A DNA stretch of 64,000 nt from Gamarada debralockiae (taxonomy: Eukaryota > Ascomycota > Leotiomycetes > Helotiales > Hyphodiscaceae), in assembly GCA_002803225.1 (NCBI GenBank), contig NXFV01000330.1, positions 38,265 through 102,264 on the forward strand, written 5' to 3'. The notes beneath the pieces are model-generated. The model was not told the DNA's origin and did not search any database. It was given only the letters and a program-made list of their open reading frames with translations. The translations under genes and the position numbers were made by a program. Positions within the stretch are counted from its first letter, which is position 1. Each line of letters starts with the position of its first letter. Of this stretch, positions 1 to 12,328 are shown in pieces.

Positions 1-25
1 TGTGACTTACAAAATCACCTTACAG

Positions 26-1934
26 GGCCGTTAACGGCCAGTATCCAGGACCAACAATATCTGCAAGTAAGTTTTCTTCCTCGAACAAGCTCAAGCTACA
101 ATAGCTGGACTTTAGTAACAAAGGAAATAGACTGGGGTGATACGCTGCAGATAACTGTCAAGAACAGTTTAAAGAATAATGGGTAGGTGGCTTATTTGAG
201 CCTGAAGACAGCCGCGATACTGATATCTCACAGCACGAGTATGCATTGGCATGGGATAAGACAGGCCAACTCTTGTAACATGGATGGAACAAATGGCATT
301 ACTGAGGTAGATACATCAAGCTCTACAACCATGAGATTTGAGACTGACCAAATTGTAGTGCCCCCTTGCACCTGGACAATCCAAAACCTACACTTTTCTC
401 TGCACGCAATTTGGGTATTTCAATCACTCACTATTAATGAGCAATCCATTGACATTCAAACAGGACGACATGGTACCATTCGCATTTTTCAGCACAATAT
501 GGAGACGGTGTTCTAGGCCCAATAGTAATTTACGGACCTGCGACAGCGAACTATGACATTGATCTCGGCGCGATGCCAATCACGGACTGGTATCATCAAA
601 CCGCCTTCCAAGAAGACGAAATCGCAGCAGTAGGAGCCCCACCAGCGGCAGACAACGGACTTATCAACGGCACCATGGCGAACCCAAGTGGCACTGGAGG
701 AGCCTACAACACTGTGACCTTGACCAAGGGCAAGAAGTACCGTCTGCGGCTTATCAATACCTCCCTAGATAATCACTTCAAGGTCTCTCTGGATGGGCAC
801 AACCTCACAGTCATTCAAGCGGACTTCGTTCCAATCATGCCGTATTCGACACAATGGCTCTTCATTGGCATCGGACAGCGCTATGACGTGATCATCACGG
901 CAGACCAGGCTGTATCCAGCTACTGGTTTCGCGCTGATGTTCAACAGGCTTGTGGTGCGAATAACAATAATTTCAATATCAAGGCTATTTTCAACTATGC
1001 AGGGGCGGCCACAGGCAATCCGACAACGACTGGTGCGACTTATACTCAGGGATGCACTGATGAGACTCAGATCGTCCCGTATGTCAAAAAGGATGTGCCA
1101 TCCGCGGAGTTCCTCACCAATGTCCAGCAGCTGAATGTCACTCTTAACGGTGGCGGGGTTCCTGGCTCTAATGGAAATATCGTGTCGTGGACGATTAATG
1201 GGACGCCACTGGACATTGATTGGGAGCTGCCGACTCTCAAGTATGTCCAGGAAAGTAACGACACGTTCCCTGTCGACTTGAATCTCATTAAGTTGCCGAA
1301 TGCCAACGACGTACGAGCCAAACCTCCATCACTTTGATCTCAAGAGTAAGCTAACGATTTAAAATAGTATTACTTCTGGATCATTCAATCAACAGGATTC
1401 CTTAGCGTCCCTCACCCCATCCATCTGGTCGGTCTTTCCCTTGCCTCCAATGTGACTTCTTGTAACTGACCTTTACAGCATGGCCATGACTTCTATCTCC
1501 TCGGCACTGGTTTAGGAGTCTGGGACAACTCTTTTGCCTCCACATTGCAATACACAAATCCTCCTCGGCGTGACGTCGCAATGCTGCCGGCTCCAGCAGG
1601 TCCGCCGGGTGGTGGACCCCCTGCATCAGGAGGCTGGCTTGTGATTGCCTTTCTGACTGACAATCCTGGTGCCTGGTTGATGCACTGTCATATTGTAAGA
1701 ACCTATATTTTGGCTTTAACCCTCGTGAAGATGGAGGAAAGAGGAGATGAGAGGACGAGGCTGACGAATGTGAAATAGGCATGGCATGTGGGCGAAGGTC
1801 TCGCAGTACAGTTTTTGGAGCGCGAAAGCGAGATCAAAGGCTTGATGTCTTTGAGCACGCTGGATGCACCGTGTGAGGCTTGGGATGCGTATCAACCAAC
1901 TTCGTATTATGTGAAGGATGACTCGGGCCTATGA
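26..1934 (+). CDS. Laccase (multicopper oxidase), 5' end outside window
   Basis: Secreted-type multicopper oxidase that oxidises phenols with reduction of O2 to water. The visible exons are 26-66, 131-182, 234-306, 359-414, 464-1310, 1368-1427, 1479-1694 and 1779-1934; every junction is GT-AG and keeps phase. All four copper-ligand signatures are present: HWHG (243-254), HSH (477-485, after intron 4), HPIHLHG split by the intron at 1428-1478, and HCHIAWH split by the intron at 1695-1778. The protein ends in DSGL, the C-terminal plug typical of ascomycete laccases. The unspliced frame carries stops that would make it look broken, but splicing restores it. The signal peptide and first exon(s) lie upstream of the window. 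Its relation to the neighbouring cluster is unknown. Confidence 0.9.
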
Positions 1935-2843
1935 TAAGAGACTGTAAGATTATTTGATTGGAGTTCAGAAATGCTCAGACGGATTCAGTAAGCTAGAATG
2001 AAGGGGCTGAAAAGGCCTTCAGTAATGAATGATGATCCTCCTCATTTGTGAATTAACGTTCAGTCTCAGTTCTCCTTTATGGCTCGGGCCATTCTGGGAT
2101 TCAAATTATGGGGTGCTCTTGAGTCATAGAGTGTCCATGCTGCCACAAAGACCTCGAACTTCGACAAATACTACCATGCAGGGCAACCGGACTCAGAGTA
2201 GATCGCCTTGGAAGATGCGTCGTTGAGTGAAGTGGTTCTTGCGGCGGGTTCGAACGGAATTCGACTCTTGACATCGAGAGACCGGATTGAGCTGCCTCTG
2301 TAGTTGCAAAAATGACAAGGAGAAATAAAGCGACAACGAAAAATGATCCGACAGTGAAAGAGTCCGGCGCTGTAGATTCTTCGGGAAGCAGGTTTCGGAA
2401 CATCGAATTTGGTGAGCCAACATCATGGAGTAGTCCTGGCATAGCGATGTGTAGTATGTGTTCAAAGGTGGATACCGAAACTTTCATCCTAGTTGTATCT
2501 TGACTTGATTGCAGCCTTGGTATTGCCTTTAAAGAACAAGAACTCGACATACGCCCAAGTATGTTCACTCTCCAGAACTAAGTATTCACTCGCCAGAAGC
2601 TATGCGATTTAGTCTACTACAAGAGACTGAATGTACGACACGAAGCCATGATTGACTTGAGAAAAGCACTTGCCCAGACAGAAAACACTGCTTGCCAGAG
2701 GAACCACCTAAAGCTGGTTCATTGACAAAGGATATATGTCAATCTTGCTATAATTTCGTCACATGTTCTTGGTCTCTAAATCCGGGACTCCCAACGAGCT
2801 TCAAATTTGCAGCAAATCCCTCACCTATCACACTTGCATCCCG
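1935..2843. other. Intergenic, convergent gap between laccase and P450
   Basis: The 3' ends of the laccase (+) and P450 (-) face each other. Open frames of 60-155 codons occur on both strands, but they overlap one another, are low in complexity and match no family I recognise. I see no gene here. Confidence 0.5.
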
Positions 2844-4595
2844 TCATCTCTTCACAGGAACGACTTTCAAGATCAAATCCGGCTTCTCCCACGTCATGAA
2901 TGCTCTGGCTCGACTCATCTCATTCTCAGGATTCCAGTTCGGTGCACCATCGACTGAGACGATATCGAAGTTCCAAAGCAGCCTGCTGAGAATGATTCGC
3001 ATTTCCAGGTATGAGAGACTATATTCGTTAGCACATCTCACCCATTTGCCAATTAGGAAGAAGTTGAAAGACACATACTGCTTCCCAATACAGCCTCTAG
3101 GACCAAGCGAGAATGGCTGTGCAGCTTTCTTGAAATCCGTGTTGTATGCTGGGTCGATCCAGCGTTCTGGAATGAACTTGTCTGCGTCTTTGAAGTTCTT
3201 TTCGTTGTGCGAGGCGGCCCAGCTACCTACCGAGACTGCAGTCTATCATAATTATCAACCAAAAGTCCTCAATGATGGAAAGGAGCAGAGCTTACACCAC
3301 CTGGCACCCACATCCCATCAATCGTATCGCCATCCTTAGGCACCGTCCTCAACAGTCCCGTGGGAACAGGCGGATGAATCCTCAACCCTTCCTCAAGAAC
3401 CGCATTCAAATAAACCAGCTCACTGAGCCTTTCATATGTGATCTCTTCCTCCGTCTTAAACGCTGCCCTAATTTCCTCCACCAGGAGTTGGTACTTATCA
3501 GGATTGTAAACCAACCGCGCCAATATCCCACTAAGAGCATTCGCTGTCGTCTCACTCCCCGCAACAATAAACAGCGCTGAATTAACAATAATCTCATCCT
3601 GATTCAAATTAAACTTCTCTCTCTGCTTCAAAATATACCATATGAAATCCCTATGCTCCGTCTTCTCGTTTGCAAGCCTCCTCATCACTTTCTCCGTACT
3701 AAATTTCAAATGATCTTTCCTTCTCTCCCTAATTGACGAGGGGATACATTTGAGAAGGAAGTTTTGGAAGGCTGAACCGGCTGTAGCGAATCGGCGAGTA
3801 GCTTGTTCGATTGCGCCGGCTTTTACGGTCTCGAAGATGAGGGATACCCAGAAGTGGAATTCGCCGGACTCGAGACAGCCGAAGGGTTCGCCGAATGCTA
3901 AGTCACCGATTATGTCGAAGGTTGTGAAGTTTAGCCAGTTTACCATGTTGAACGCCTCGTCCTTCGCACTCATCCGTTTCAGATGTGCGATAAACTGGGA
4001 GACATAACCTTGAATAATATCTTCTTGCTCCACCAAAGCTTTCTGCGAGAACGAGTGAGCGAGCGCTCTTCGCTGACGAGCATGGTTCGCATCGTCAGCC
4101 ATGGTGAGAGTCGTGACGCCGACCATGGGCTCAACGGATCCGACATGGATGGGATCTTTGTGGAAGTTGGGATGCCCAATGCGGTGCCCGTAGATGTCTT
4201 CCCATGCTTGGACGGAGTTAAAGTGGAGTTCGTTTGGGGAGACACGGACGACGGGACCATATTTGTCGTGGAGAAGCTTGTTTTCGAATGCGATACGGCC
4301 TTTTAGGAGAGCGCGGATACCGGGGATGGGAGATATGGCATTTAGTTTTGGACCGGGGAATTTGGCGAGGGGGTCGAGGGTTAGGCGATAGATCGACTGT
4401 TTGTTTGGTCAGTAGTTGGGCGGAGAAGATATTGGGAGACGAACGAGAAGGACGAAGTAGGTGATGCTCTTTTATTTCGAGTTTTGTTAGCAGTCATTCT
4501 TCAATTGATATTTGGTCTGTACTTACCAAGCCAATGGCGAGGCTGAGGAAGAAGCCAATCGCTCCAAGGATTGTTCTTGGGGCTGCAGCGTCCAT
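2844..4595 (-). CDS. Cytochrome P450 monooxygenase, isotrichodermin C-15 hydroxylase-like
   Basis: Membrane-anchored haem monooxygenase of about 510 residues. Exons on the minus strand are 4595-4527, 4468-4445, 4396-3296, 3242-3079 and 3018-2844. The first two exons encode the N-terminal membrane anchor (ILGAIGFFLSLAIGL then SITYFVLL). Visible motifs are the I-helix oxygen-binding AGSETT, the K-helix EGLR, a WIDPAY/PERW region and the haem loop FSLGPRGCIG with the cysteine thiolate, followed by the helix L segment YLEMRI. The sequence style resembles CYP65-type enzymes such as isotrichodermin 15-hydroxylase, but the substrate cannot be inferred. It lies in tandem with the SDR upstream. It could supply the first hydroxylation in the proposed catabolic route. 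Confidence 0.92.
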
Positions 4596-5149
4596 TGTGA
4601 TAATTGCTTTGAAGCGAACTGAGAAGCAGTAGATAGTGAAGGACGACTGCAGGAGGAGTGCAACAAAGTTAAAATAACGAAAAGTGAAGATATTCCACCT
4701 ACGTATAGTTTTCCTCGGGTTTCAAAGGCAATCATGGCGCTCTCTTTTGGCGGGCACGGTGGGGCAATGTGAAGCCTAGCAGCCACATGCCTGTAAAGGA
4801 GCCCCGGAAAACGTCTCCCACACACTAAACTACCCCGCGATCCTCCAAAAATGCAAGCTTCATGCAAACTAATACATTTTCAAACGACTTCCATTGGAAG
4901 CTGCAGGGCATGGAAGACAGGAGCTGTCCTATCACGGATATCGAGAATCGAACGGCATGTATGGTGACTTGTATAAAGCTGGGTGTGCTGACCTCCAGCG
5001 ATTTTGAAAAAGATGGAGGGCACGTGACTTTGTTGTGCTTTCGAACACTCTTTAGGTTTCACTCGTTGATAGAAAGAGATGTAATAGACATGAACGATTG
5101 CATTGAGATTTTTTTTAGTATTGTGAAAGAACGAATTGACACTGCACGT
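4596..5149. promoter_or_regulatory. P450 upstream region
   Basis: This gap between the SDR stop and the P450 start holds no convincing gene. It contains CGG-GCA-CGG at 4751-4759, a directly repeated CGG with 3-bp spacing of the kind bound by Zn2Cys6 regulators. Single occurrences are expected by chance, so a regulatory role is unproven. Confidence 0.3.
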
Positions 5150-6208
5150 TCATAACTTCGAGTGCCTGCCACCCGACAAGACCATGCCACCATCCACAGC
5201 GATATCAACACCATTTCTGCGAGACAATTAGAACAGAAAACGGCTAGTGAAGTGAAGGCGAGAAGAACGTACATGTAGCTGCCAGCAGGAGAGCACAGAT
5301 ATACCATAACTCCGGCAATATCCTCTGGCTCACCAAGGCGCTTTCGCGGATTGGCTTCACTCAGCTCATCCGTGCCTCCAAGCTTCTCGATGAGACCGGA
5401 AGCTAACTTGCTTGGGAAGAAACCCGGCGCAACAACATTTGATGTGATGTTTCGAGGTCCTAATTCCACCGCAAGATTCCTGCCAAGGTGCTGTCGTCAA
5501 TTAGTGGTGGCTCGCGAGCCTCGTTGTCGAGATACTCACATGAGCTGCGGCCTTTGAGACCGAATACATAATTGTACCATTCTCTCCTGCATGTGGAACA
5601 CTTCTTCCAGCAGTAGAGCTCACAATAACAATCCTTGAAGGGTCTTTTCTGGTTCCGGATGCTTCCAACAACGGCGCAAATCTGTCGCCTCATCAGCACC
5701 GACCAGCATCACGTGTTGTCTCAAACCCACTTCTGAGCCAACAAAAACACCCCTCGAACATTCAAATCTAATATCTTCGCACTCGCATGATCCGGCGCAT
5801 CCTCAAAGCTCGACCCCCAAGTCGCTCCTGCATTCGCAACGAGGATATCCAATTTTCCCTCGATCTTCTTTATTTGTTCGACCAAACGGACGATTTCCGC
5901 TTCGGTAGAAACATTCGCCGGGATGCCGACCGCGCTGCCTTTGACTCCGGACAATTTGTTGAGTTTCTCGACGGCTTGATCGATGCCTTGTGGTCCGTCG
6001 GGCTTGCGCGCTGTGATGATAACTTTCTTTGCGCCCGCACGAAGAAATGCTGTCGCGGTGTGAAGACCAAGTCCTCGCGATCCTGTGGTCGTGAGATTTC
6101 AGCGTCTTTCGATTCTCTAGCGGGGCGATTGATTTACTGACCTCCTGTCACCAGGGCGACTTTGCCGTCGAGACGGAACATGCGATCGAACTCATGGAGT
6201 TCAGACAT
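5150..6208 (-). CDS. Short-chain dehydrogenase/reductase (SDR)
   Basis: Classical NAD(P)-dependent SDR of 281 residues in five exons: 6208-6142, 6082-5731, 5681-5540, 5490-5273 and 5216-5150. The cofactor loop TGGSRGLG spans the first intron. NAG (in ANAGATW), the catalytic YSVSK and the C-terminal VDGGMVLSGG are all present, so the enzyme should be active. The second intron uses the donor GTGGGT; moving it to the nearby GTTTGA breaks the frame. The length is normal for the family. It is divergent from the acyl-CoA ligase with 337 bp between the start codons, suggesting shared control. Likely role: oxidation or reduction of an alcohol/ketone, possibly at the hydroxyacyl stage; substrate unknown. 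Confidence 0.92.
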
Positions 6209-6545
6209 TGCAAAATCGATGAATGATTTGAAAGAGAAATTTCAATGATGCTTTTCTACGATCAAAATCGACAGCCTCGAGGAAGGCAAAGCTCCAGAGT
6301 CAGGTTATCAATTTCCTCAGCCTCTCTTCCTCGGCATCGGCTGAATCGTCGACGAACCTTCGGCTCTCTTCTCCACACCCCACACTCCGCCACTTGCATT
6401 GCTCCAAATGTAACCCCACTATCATAGCTTTACTCCACCTAACCTCGGATTCGGCATCCATGACAGCTGTGTCTGGATTTCAGAGTCTTATGGAAAGTAA
6501 TCACTTTCAACTTTCGTCAGCTTTCTCACCAGGCTCGATCACAAA
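6209..6545. promoter_or_regulatory. Divergent promoter, SDR / acyl-CoA ligase
   Basis: A 337-bp region between two head-to-head start codons. It holds two CGG-N3-CGG direct repeats (one near 6332, CGGcatCGG; one near 6444, CGGattCGG). Together with the copy upstream of the P450 this is suggestive of a Zn2Cys6 target, but the motif is short and frequent. Confidence 0.35.
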
Positions 6546-8315
6546 ATGCCTTTCACATCTCCTTTCCCCGCATTGAATATCCCAAAAGTTGATATCTTGA
6601 CCTATCTCTTTCCTCCTGGAGAGACACCTTCGAATAAACCCCAATGGATTGATTCAAGCAATCCGAACAATTCTTTGTCTCCAGCTCAATTGCTCCAATG
6701 GGTCAAGAGACTGGGATTTGGGTTGGAGAGGACGGGGGTGAAGAAGGGCGAGGTGGTGATGATTTATACCCCAAATCATATCTTTGTTCCGGTGGCATAC
6801 CTTGGAATCATTGGGGCTGGATATGCTTTCAGTGGAGCAAATCCGGTTTATACGTTACCTGGTGAGCAAACTTTCCTGGTTGATTTCAATGCTTTACTAA
6901 CAGTCTTCTAGAAATGGTCTATCAAATCAAAAATACCGGAGCTCAGGTGATCCTCGCTTACCCCTCGATGGTAAAAACTGCCGTCGCAGCAGCAGAGCAA
7001 GCAGGGCTGTCTAAAAGTCGAATCTACCAATTCTCAGACGAAGAGAACCCTACCTTACAAGGCGTGAAAGACTGGCGGCATCTCATCGGTAACCCAGAAG
7101 AAGCGGACGGATACTCCTGGAACAAGCTCTCGCCCGAACAGTCTGCCAACACTGTGGCTACAATCAACTACTCTTCTGGCACGACTGGGCTCCCGAAAGG
7201 AGTATGCGTCAGTCATCACAATCTGATCGCAAATGTGGAACAGACAATCTTCATGCGGTTCCTAGAGAAGCCATTCACAAAAGACAACAAACCTCCTGAG
7301 CGATGGATCGGATTTCTGCCCTTATACCACGCTTATGGCCAATTATACACCATTCTCATGAGCACGAAACTCCAGATCCCGGTATACATCATGAAGCAAT
7401 TCGTCTACAGCGATTTCCTGCAAGCGATACAAGATTACAAGATCACGCATTTACAAGTCGCTCCTCCAATTCTGGTAATGTTGAGCAAGAGACCCGAGAC
7501 CGCGAAATACGATATCAGTTCTGTTACTGATGTGCTATGCGGAGCTGCTCCCTTATCGAAGGAGTTACAAAACAACGTTTCCAAGCGGTTCAATGTACAG
7601 ATCAATCAGGGATGGGGGATGACTGAGGTGACTTGTGGAGCGTTGCATGTTCCGGGCGGCGTCAATGATGATACTGGCAGCGTGGGAATGCTGGACCCCA
7701 ACTGCGAGTGTATGTTGCTGGACGATGATGGTAAGGAGGTTAAGCTTGGAGAGCCTGGGGAACTGTTTATTCGAGGCCCACAGGTTTGCTTGCGCTATTG
7801 GAAGAATGAGAAGGCTACTGAAGAGTCTATCAGTCCAGATAGGTGGCTCAGGACGGGAGATGTAGCCGTTCGTGATGAAAGGGGATATTTCTGGATTGTT
7901 GATCGGAAGAAGGTTCGTTTTCATCTTGTCCTATGACGTCGAGGCAGAACTAATAAGAATACAGGAACTGATCAAGGTCAATGCTCTTCAAGTCGCCCCT
8001 GCAGAACTCGAAGCCGTCCTTCTCGAAAACGAACATGTTGCAGACGCAGCGGTGGTCGGCATCACACTTCACAACGAAGAATGGCCACGTGCATATGTTG
8101 CCATTCAAGACGCATCAAAGGGCAAGGTTAAACCAGCGGATATCCAAGAATGGATGAAGTCACGAGTCGCAAAGCATAAGTGGTTGGTTGGGGGCGTCAC
8201 ATTTGTTGAGGAGGTGCCGAAGCTGGCGAGTGGAAAGATTCAGAGGAAGACAATGAGAGAATGGTCAAAAGCTGATGCGAAGATTCTGGAAAAGGAGATC
8301 AAATCAAGATTTTGA
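6546..8315 (+). CDS. AMP-dependent acyl-CoA ligase, 4-coumarate:CoA ligase-like
   Basis: Member of the ANL adenylating family that converts a carboxylic acid, ATP and CoA to an acyl-CoA. Three exons, with introns 6862-6911 and 7913-7964, give about 555 residues, the usual length. The phosphate loop YSSGTTGLPKGV, the GWGMTE motif, the hinge VDRKKELIK (formed across the second intron) and the C-terminal catalytic lysine in ASGKIQRK are all visible. The protein ends in KSRF, which is only a weak match to the SKL-type peroxisomal signal. In context it would activate an acid produced by the ALDH or by lactone opening, committing it to beta-oxidation. The true substrate could equally be a phenylpropanoid or a fatty acid. 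Confidence 0.93.
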
Positions 8316-9176
8316 GTATAGATTTAGAAGCATATACAAATATATATCAAACTGTTGAAAAGATGTGGTTCATTGGTCCTGGCTCCTTCGCGTCCGCCAT
8401 AGATTTATCTTCACTCAAAACGAAGGACTAGAATCCTCATTTAAACGTCGTTGTTCTTCAAAAAACAATACTAGTCTTCCAAACAGCATCTTGATACCCG
8501 GCAACCATTTTGATTTCCAAATTCCAATTTCGCCATCATCTGGGTGATGCCCCATTTGGCTCGAGTCATGCTCACACTTCCACGTGACTTTCTTGAGTCT
8601 TCGGAAACTGGCTATCGTTTTCCGGCCTCAAGGTTTCCCCGCAATCAACCATCCATCGCCACCACTTCAACCCACAGCGCCAGGATCTTAGGGAAACGAT
8701 GCGCGCAGACTGCGGCATCTAATGGCACACTTGATTGGACGCAATTTAAGAGCGCAAGGGTCCAGGCAAGATGATCGCGAACGGCTTGAGGGCTGGAATT
8801 TCGACTCCGTCGCGTCGCGCCTGCACTGAGGAGCTGGGGGAGGGGTGTGCTAGGCACATGCCAGTCTAGCAGAGCCTTTGGCTGCACATGGTCTTCGTAT
8901 CCGGGTACTCATATCCAACGTCTGGAGAAGCTTTGTCCGAAAGGTAAGCATCCCACAGCGGAATTCCCTTTTGGGATACCGAACATACAGGGTAAAGGAG
9001 GAAGAGCTCAAAGCTAGGATGGTAGCTTGAAGAGGCAAGTGAGCTATTGACACGAGAAAATGTATATCCCGAAGGATCTACGAGCTTCAGTGGAGTGATT
9101 GTCTCCATCTTCTGAGAATATTTTCTTCTTATTTCCATTCGTCTGCCTCGTTTCTCTTACCACAACAGATCTCACC
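8316..9176. other. Intergenic, upstream of first BVMO
   Basis: About 860 bp without a supportable gene. It should contain the terminator of the ligase and the promoter of the BVMO. No repeat or RNA gene is seen. Confidence 0.5.
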
Positions 9177-11143
9177 ATGGCACCTTCTGCAATGCCCTAC
9201 ACAAACGACGTCACTGTTAATGGCGTCAATGGCACCGACATTCCCTATCCATCTGTCCATGACCACGAACCGTACAGAGTCCTCCCGCAATACCATTCTA
9301 AGCCGTCTAAGCTACGCGTTGCCTCCGTAGGCGCTGGAGCATCAGGACTATGTCTTGCATACAAAATGGAACGAATGCTCGAAGCTGGGAGTTGGGAACT
9401 CACATTATACGAGAAGAACGCACACTTTGGAGGAACATGGTACGAGAACACATATCCTGGAGTTGCCTGCGATATCCCGTCGCACTTATATACGTATTCG
9501 TGGGACCCGAATCCTAACTGGAGCCATTACTTTGCGTACGGGCCTGAGATCCAACGGTATTTTGAAGGCTTTGCCGAAAGACATGGGAGCAAAAAGTACA
9601 TGAAGTTGAATACAAAGATTGTTGATGCGAGATGGGATGAGGAGGAGGGGAAGTGGTGGATTGGCTTGGAGAATCAAGTTAGTAAGGAGAGGACGGAGGA
9701 TTGGTGTCACGTGCTTGTTAATGGAAGTGGGATTTTGAATAACTGGAAATGGCCAGAGATTGAGGGATTGCATGATTTCAAGGGCAGTTTGATGCATTCG
9801 GCGAAATGGGACCATGGCGTTGATTTTGAGGGGAAGACGGTAGGTGTTATTGGGACGGGGTCGACTTCTGTGCAGATCGTTCCGCAGTTGCAGAAGACTG
9901 TTAAGCATTTGGATGTTTTTATGAGGAGTCCAACTTGGATCAGCCCTCCGTTCGGCGGTGGTAAGTTCAAGCCTATCCCCAAATGTTCATTAAGTAACAA
10001 CGATTACAGGCACTCTCGAATCCGAATTACTTAAAGGAGCGGAACAAGAACCCGGAGAGAGACAATACACCTTCACCGAAGCAGACAAGAAGAAGTTCAC
10101 CGAAGATCCAGCATACCTATTACTGTTCCGCAAGAAAATCGAAGCAGAAATCAACTCGCTGTTCGGCATGTACCAACAAGGCTCCGAAACATCCAACAAA
10201 TTCCGCGAAGTCATCACCAACGAAATGAACAGACGAATTGGTCCTGGAAATGAAGAACTCAAGAAATTCATCATCCCCAAATGGAGCCCTGGATGCAGAC
10301 GCATAAGTCCTGGTGATGGATATCTTGAAGCGCTGGTTAAGGATAATGTTCAGCCTGTTTTCAGCAATATTGTGAAGGTTGTGCCTGAGGGGATCGTGAC
10401 TGAAGATGGGAAGGTGCATGAGATGGATATTTTGGTCTGCGCAACTGGGTTTCAAGTTGCTTTCAGACCTGCTTTCAAGGTAATCAATGGTGATGGTGTC
10501 ACACTAGATGAAGATTGGGGGCAAGGCCCGAATCTATATCTTGGACTTTCGGCTCCTCGATTCCCAAACTTTTACACAATTGTGGTACGTATCCGTTCCT
10601 CGGTGCTGATCAATTGATAAGGTAAACTGACTAACAATAGGGGCCTGGCGCAACGTGGTCGAGCGGCACACTCCTTCCATCAATCGAGACAAGCGTAGAG
10701 TACGCCATCAAAATGATGAAGAAGATCCAAACCGAAGCCATCAAATCCATTGATGTGAAGCAAGAAGCCCTGGACGACATCTACGCTCATTTCGACGAGT
10801 TCCACAAGACTACTGTTTGGCAAGAAGAATGTCGATCTTGGTTCAAAGACGGGAAGATCAAGAATCGCATCTATTTGTGGCCTGGAGCGGTGAGTGCATA
10901 CAGCCCTCTTTTATGAATTAGACTTTTAGAAAGGGGAACAGAGACTAATGAAATTGAAACCAGACTATTCATTTCCTGAAAACGATCAAAGATCCCCGAT
11001 TCGAAGATTACAATATTAGATATCGATACAAGAATCGCTTTGCGTTTCTGGGAAATGGAGAGGTCAAGGCTCATGTCAAGGGGGACGTTCGGGGTCTGGC
11101 CCCGTACGTGAGGGACCATGATCACGAGTGGTCTATCGATTAA
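9177..11143 (+). CDS. Flavin-containing Baeyer-Villiger monooxygenase 1
   Basis: FAD- and NADPH-dependent class B monooxygenase that inserts oxygen next to a ketone, giving an ester or lactone. Introns are 9961-10009, 10585-10640 and 10890-10963. I chose ATG 9177 (CACCATGG, strong context) rather than the in-frame ATG at 9099, because the extra 26 residues are unlike the family. GAGASG near residue 50 is the FAD-binding loop and GTGSTS the NADPH loop. The BVMO fingerprint FxGxxxHxxxWD is complete as FKGSLMHSAKWD, which separates it from simple FMOs. It resembles steroid, cyclopentadecanone and phenylacetone-type enzymes, but chain length and ring size preference are unknown. A C6 regulator gene follows downstream in the same orientation. 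Confidence 0.93.
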
Positions 11144-12328
11144 GCGCATTCTGATTTCTGCTCATCTGTTCATTCGTTCGTGCAATAGAAGCGTCCAGAT
11201 CAACGTTTATAGGGCATGATATTGAAGATTTTCAGGACAGAATAGTTCGACTGAATCGAGATTTACAATACTCACTAGTATTTTCCCAATTCAATTCTAG
11301 AGCCAAATCAGTTTCTACGCAGCGAGTGGCTTCCGATTTAACAGAACTCAATCAAGCACCGGTCTTCTCTACGACACGCTTTATTAAAGTGTGGAGAGGA
11401 TAAAAATTCTCGAACCCAGCCACAGGGTCCAGCTGATAAGGATTGCGACACGGCTTGGGAACCGACGAGGCACAGAATATTGCGTTACACGCCTCAACTT
11501 CACAATCTGCATCCCACGCTCATCATCCATGTATGTCTCGGATGCCCGGCTAGTCTTCCTTCCTCAAAACTGCAATACGGCGTACAACTTGCATAACTCA
11601 CCGCAATCTCTTTCATCGTTAGGAAATTCAGCTTCAAAGTGGCCATTGAAAAGGGAAGGTTGGGCAGGCATATGACGGAAGACAAGTCGACCGTCAAACC
11701 CCGCAGTCCCGCAATCCAAGCATCCAGATATTCGACGAGAGATATCACGATATCCAATCATCCATCCCCGACGAATTCTCGGGCCAAAGGGGCATTTCCT
11801 CAAATAAGCAGCAAGGTCATCACGTGGAGTGCGCATAAATTGAAAGGTTGAGGAGAATTGAGTCAGGGACAGAGATCGGGGGGAAGCGAAACGAGTCAAG
11901 TGGACCAACGCTAAAACGAGGCGCTTTTAGAACGTCAGGACTCGACCAAGATTATGCGGGCAGGGTCCAAGGGGGCTCGGAACCCGCATTACCTTCGTAA
12001 CGAGGATGGAATGGTTGGCAATGGTTGAGTATTGCAGGGAAGATGGTTAGGACAAGGCTGTTTATGGGGTACACGTGGAGTCTAGGGACCCCGACGATGC
12101 GGTGAAACTGGGGTAGTTTGGCAGATGTGGGTGCCCCAGCACTCCTGCACGCGCCCTTGCTCCTTCTCGTTTTCTCTATCCCGGATTCTTTGGACGCAGC
12201 ACAAGTTTGTTCTTCTTTTCATCTATCTTTCCTTTTGTCAAATTTATCTTGGAAGAAATAATCCTTCCCCACATTATTGGTAAGGGCGTGAACTTCAAAC
12301 TCTATCGTAGTGGAGACAAGTCAATTGA
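11144..12328. other. Intergenic, upstream of C6 regulator
   Basis: About 1.2 kb between the BVMO and the transcription factor. Small open frames are present on both strands but none resembles a protein family. It probably holds the long promoter and 5' leader of the regulator. Confidence 0.5.

Noticed and set aside
187..1337. Apparent stops and frame changes in the laccase suggesting a pseudogene
   Set aside because: Each is removed by a short GT-AG intron that restores the family consensus and copper motifs.
2247..2254. GGTTCGAA resembling a tRNA B box
   Set aside because: No A box, acceptor stem or anticodon arm can be built around it.
9099..9176. Earlier in-frame ATG for the first BVMO
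   Set aside because: The added residues are unlike the family, while ATG 9177 has a strong context and gives the usual N-terminus.
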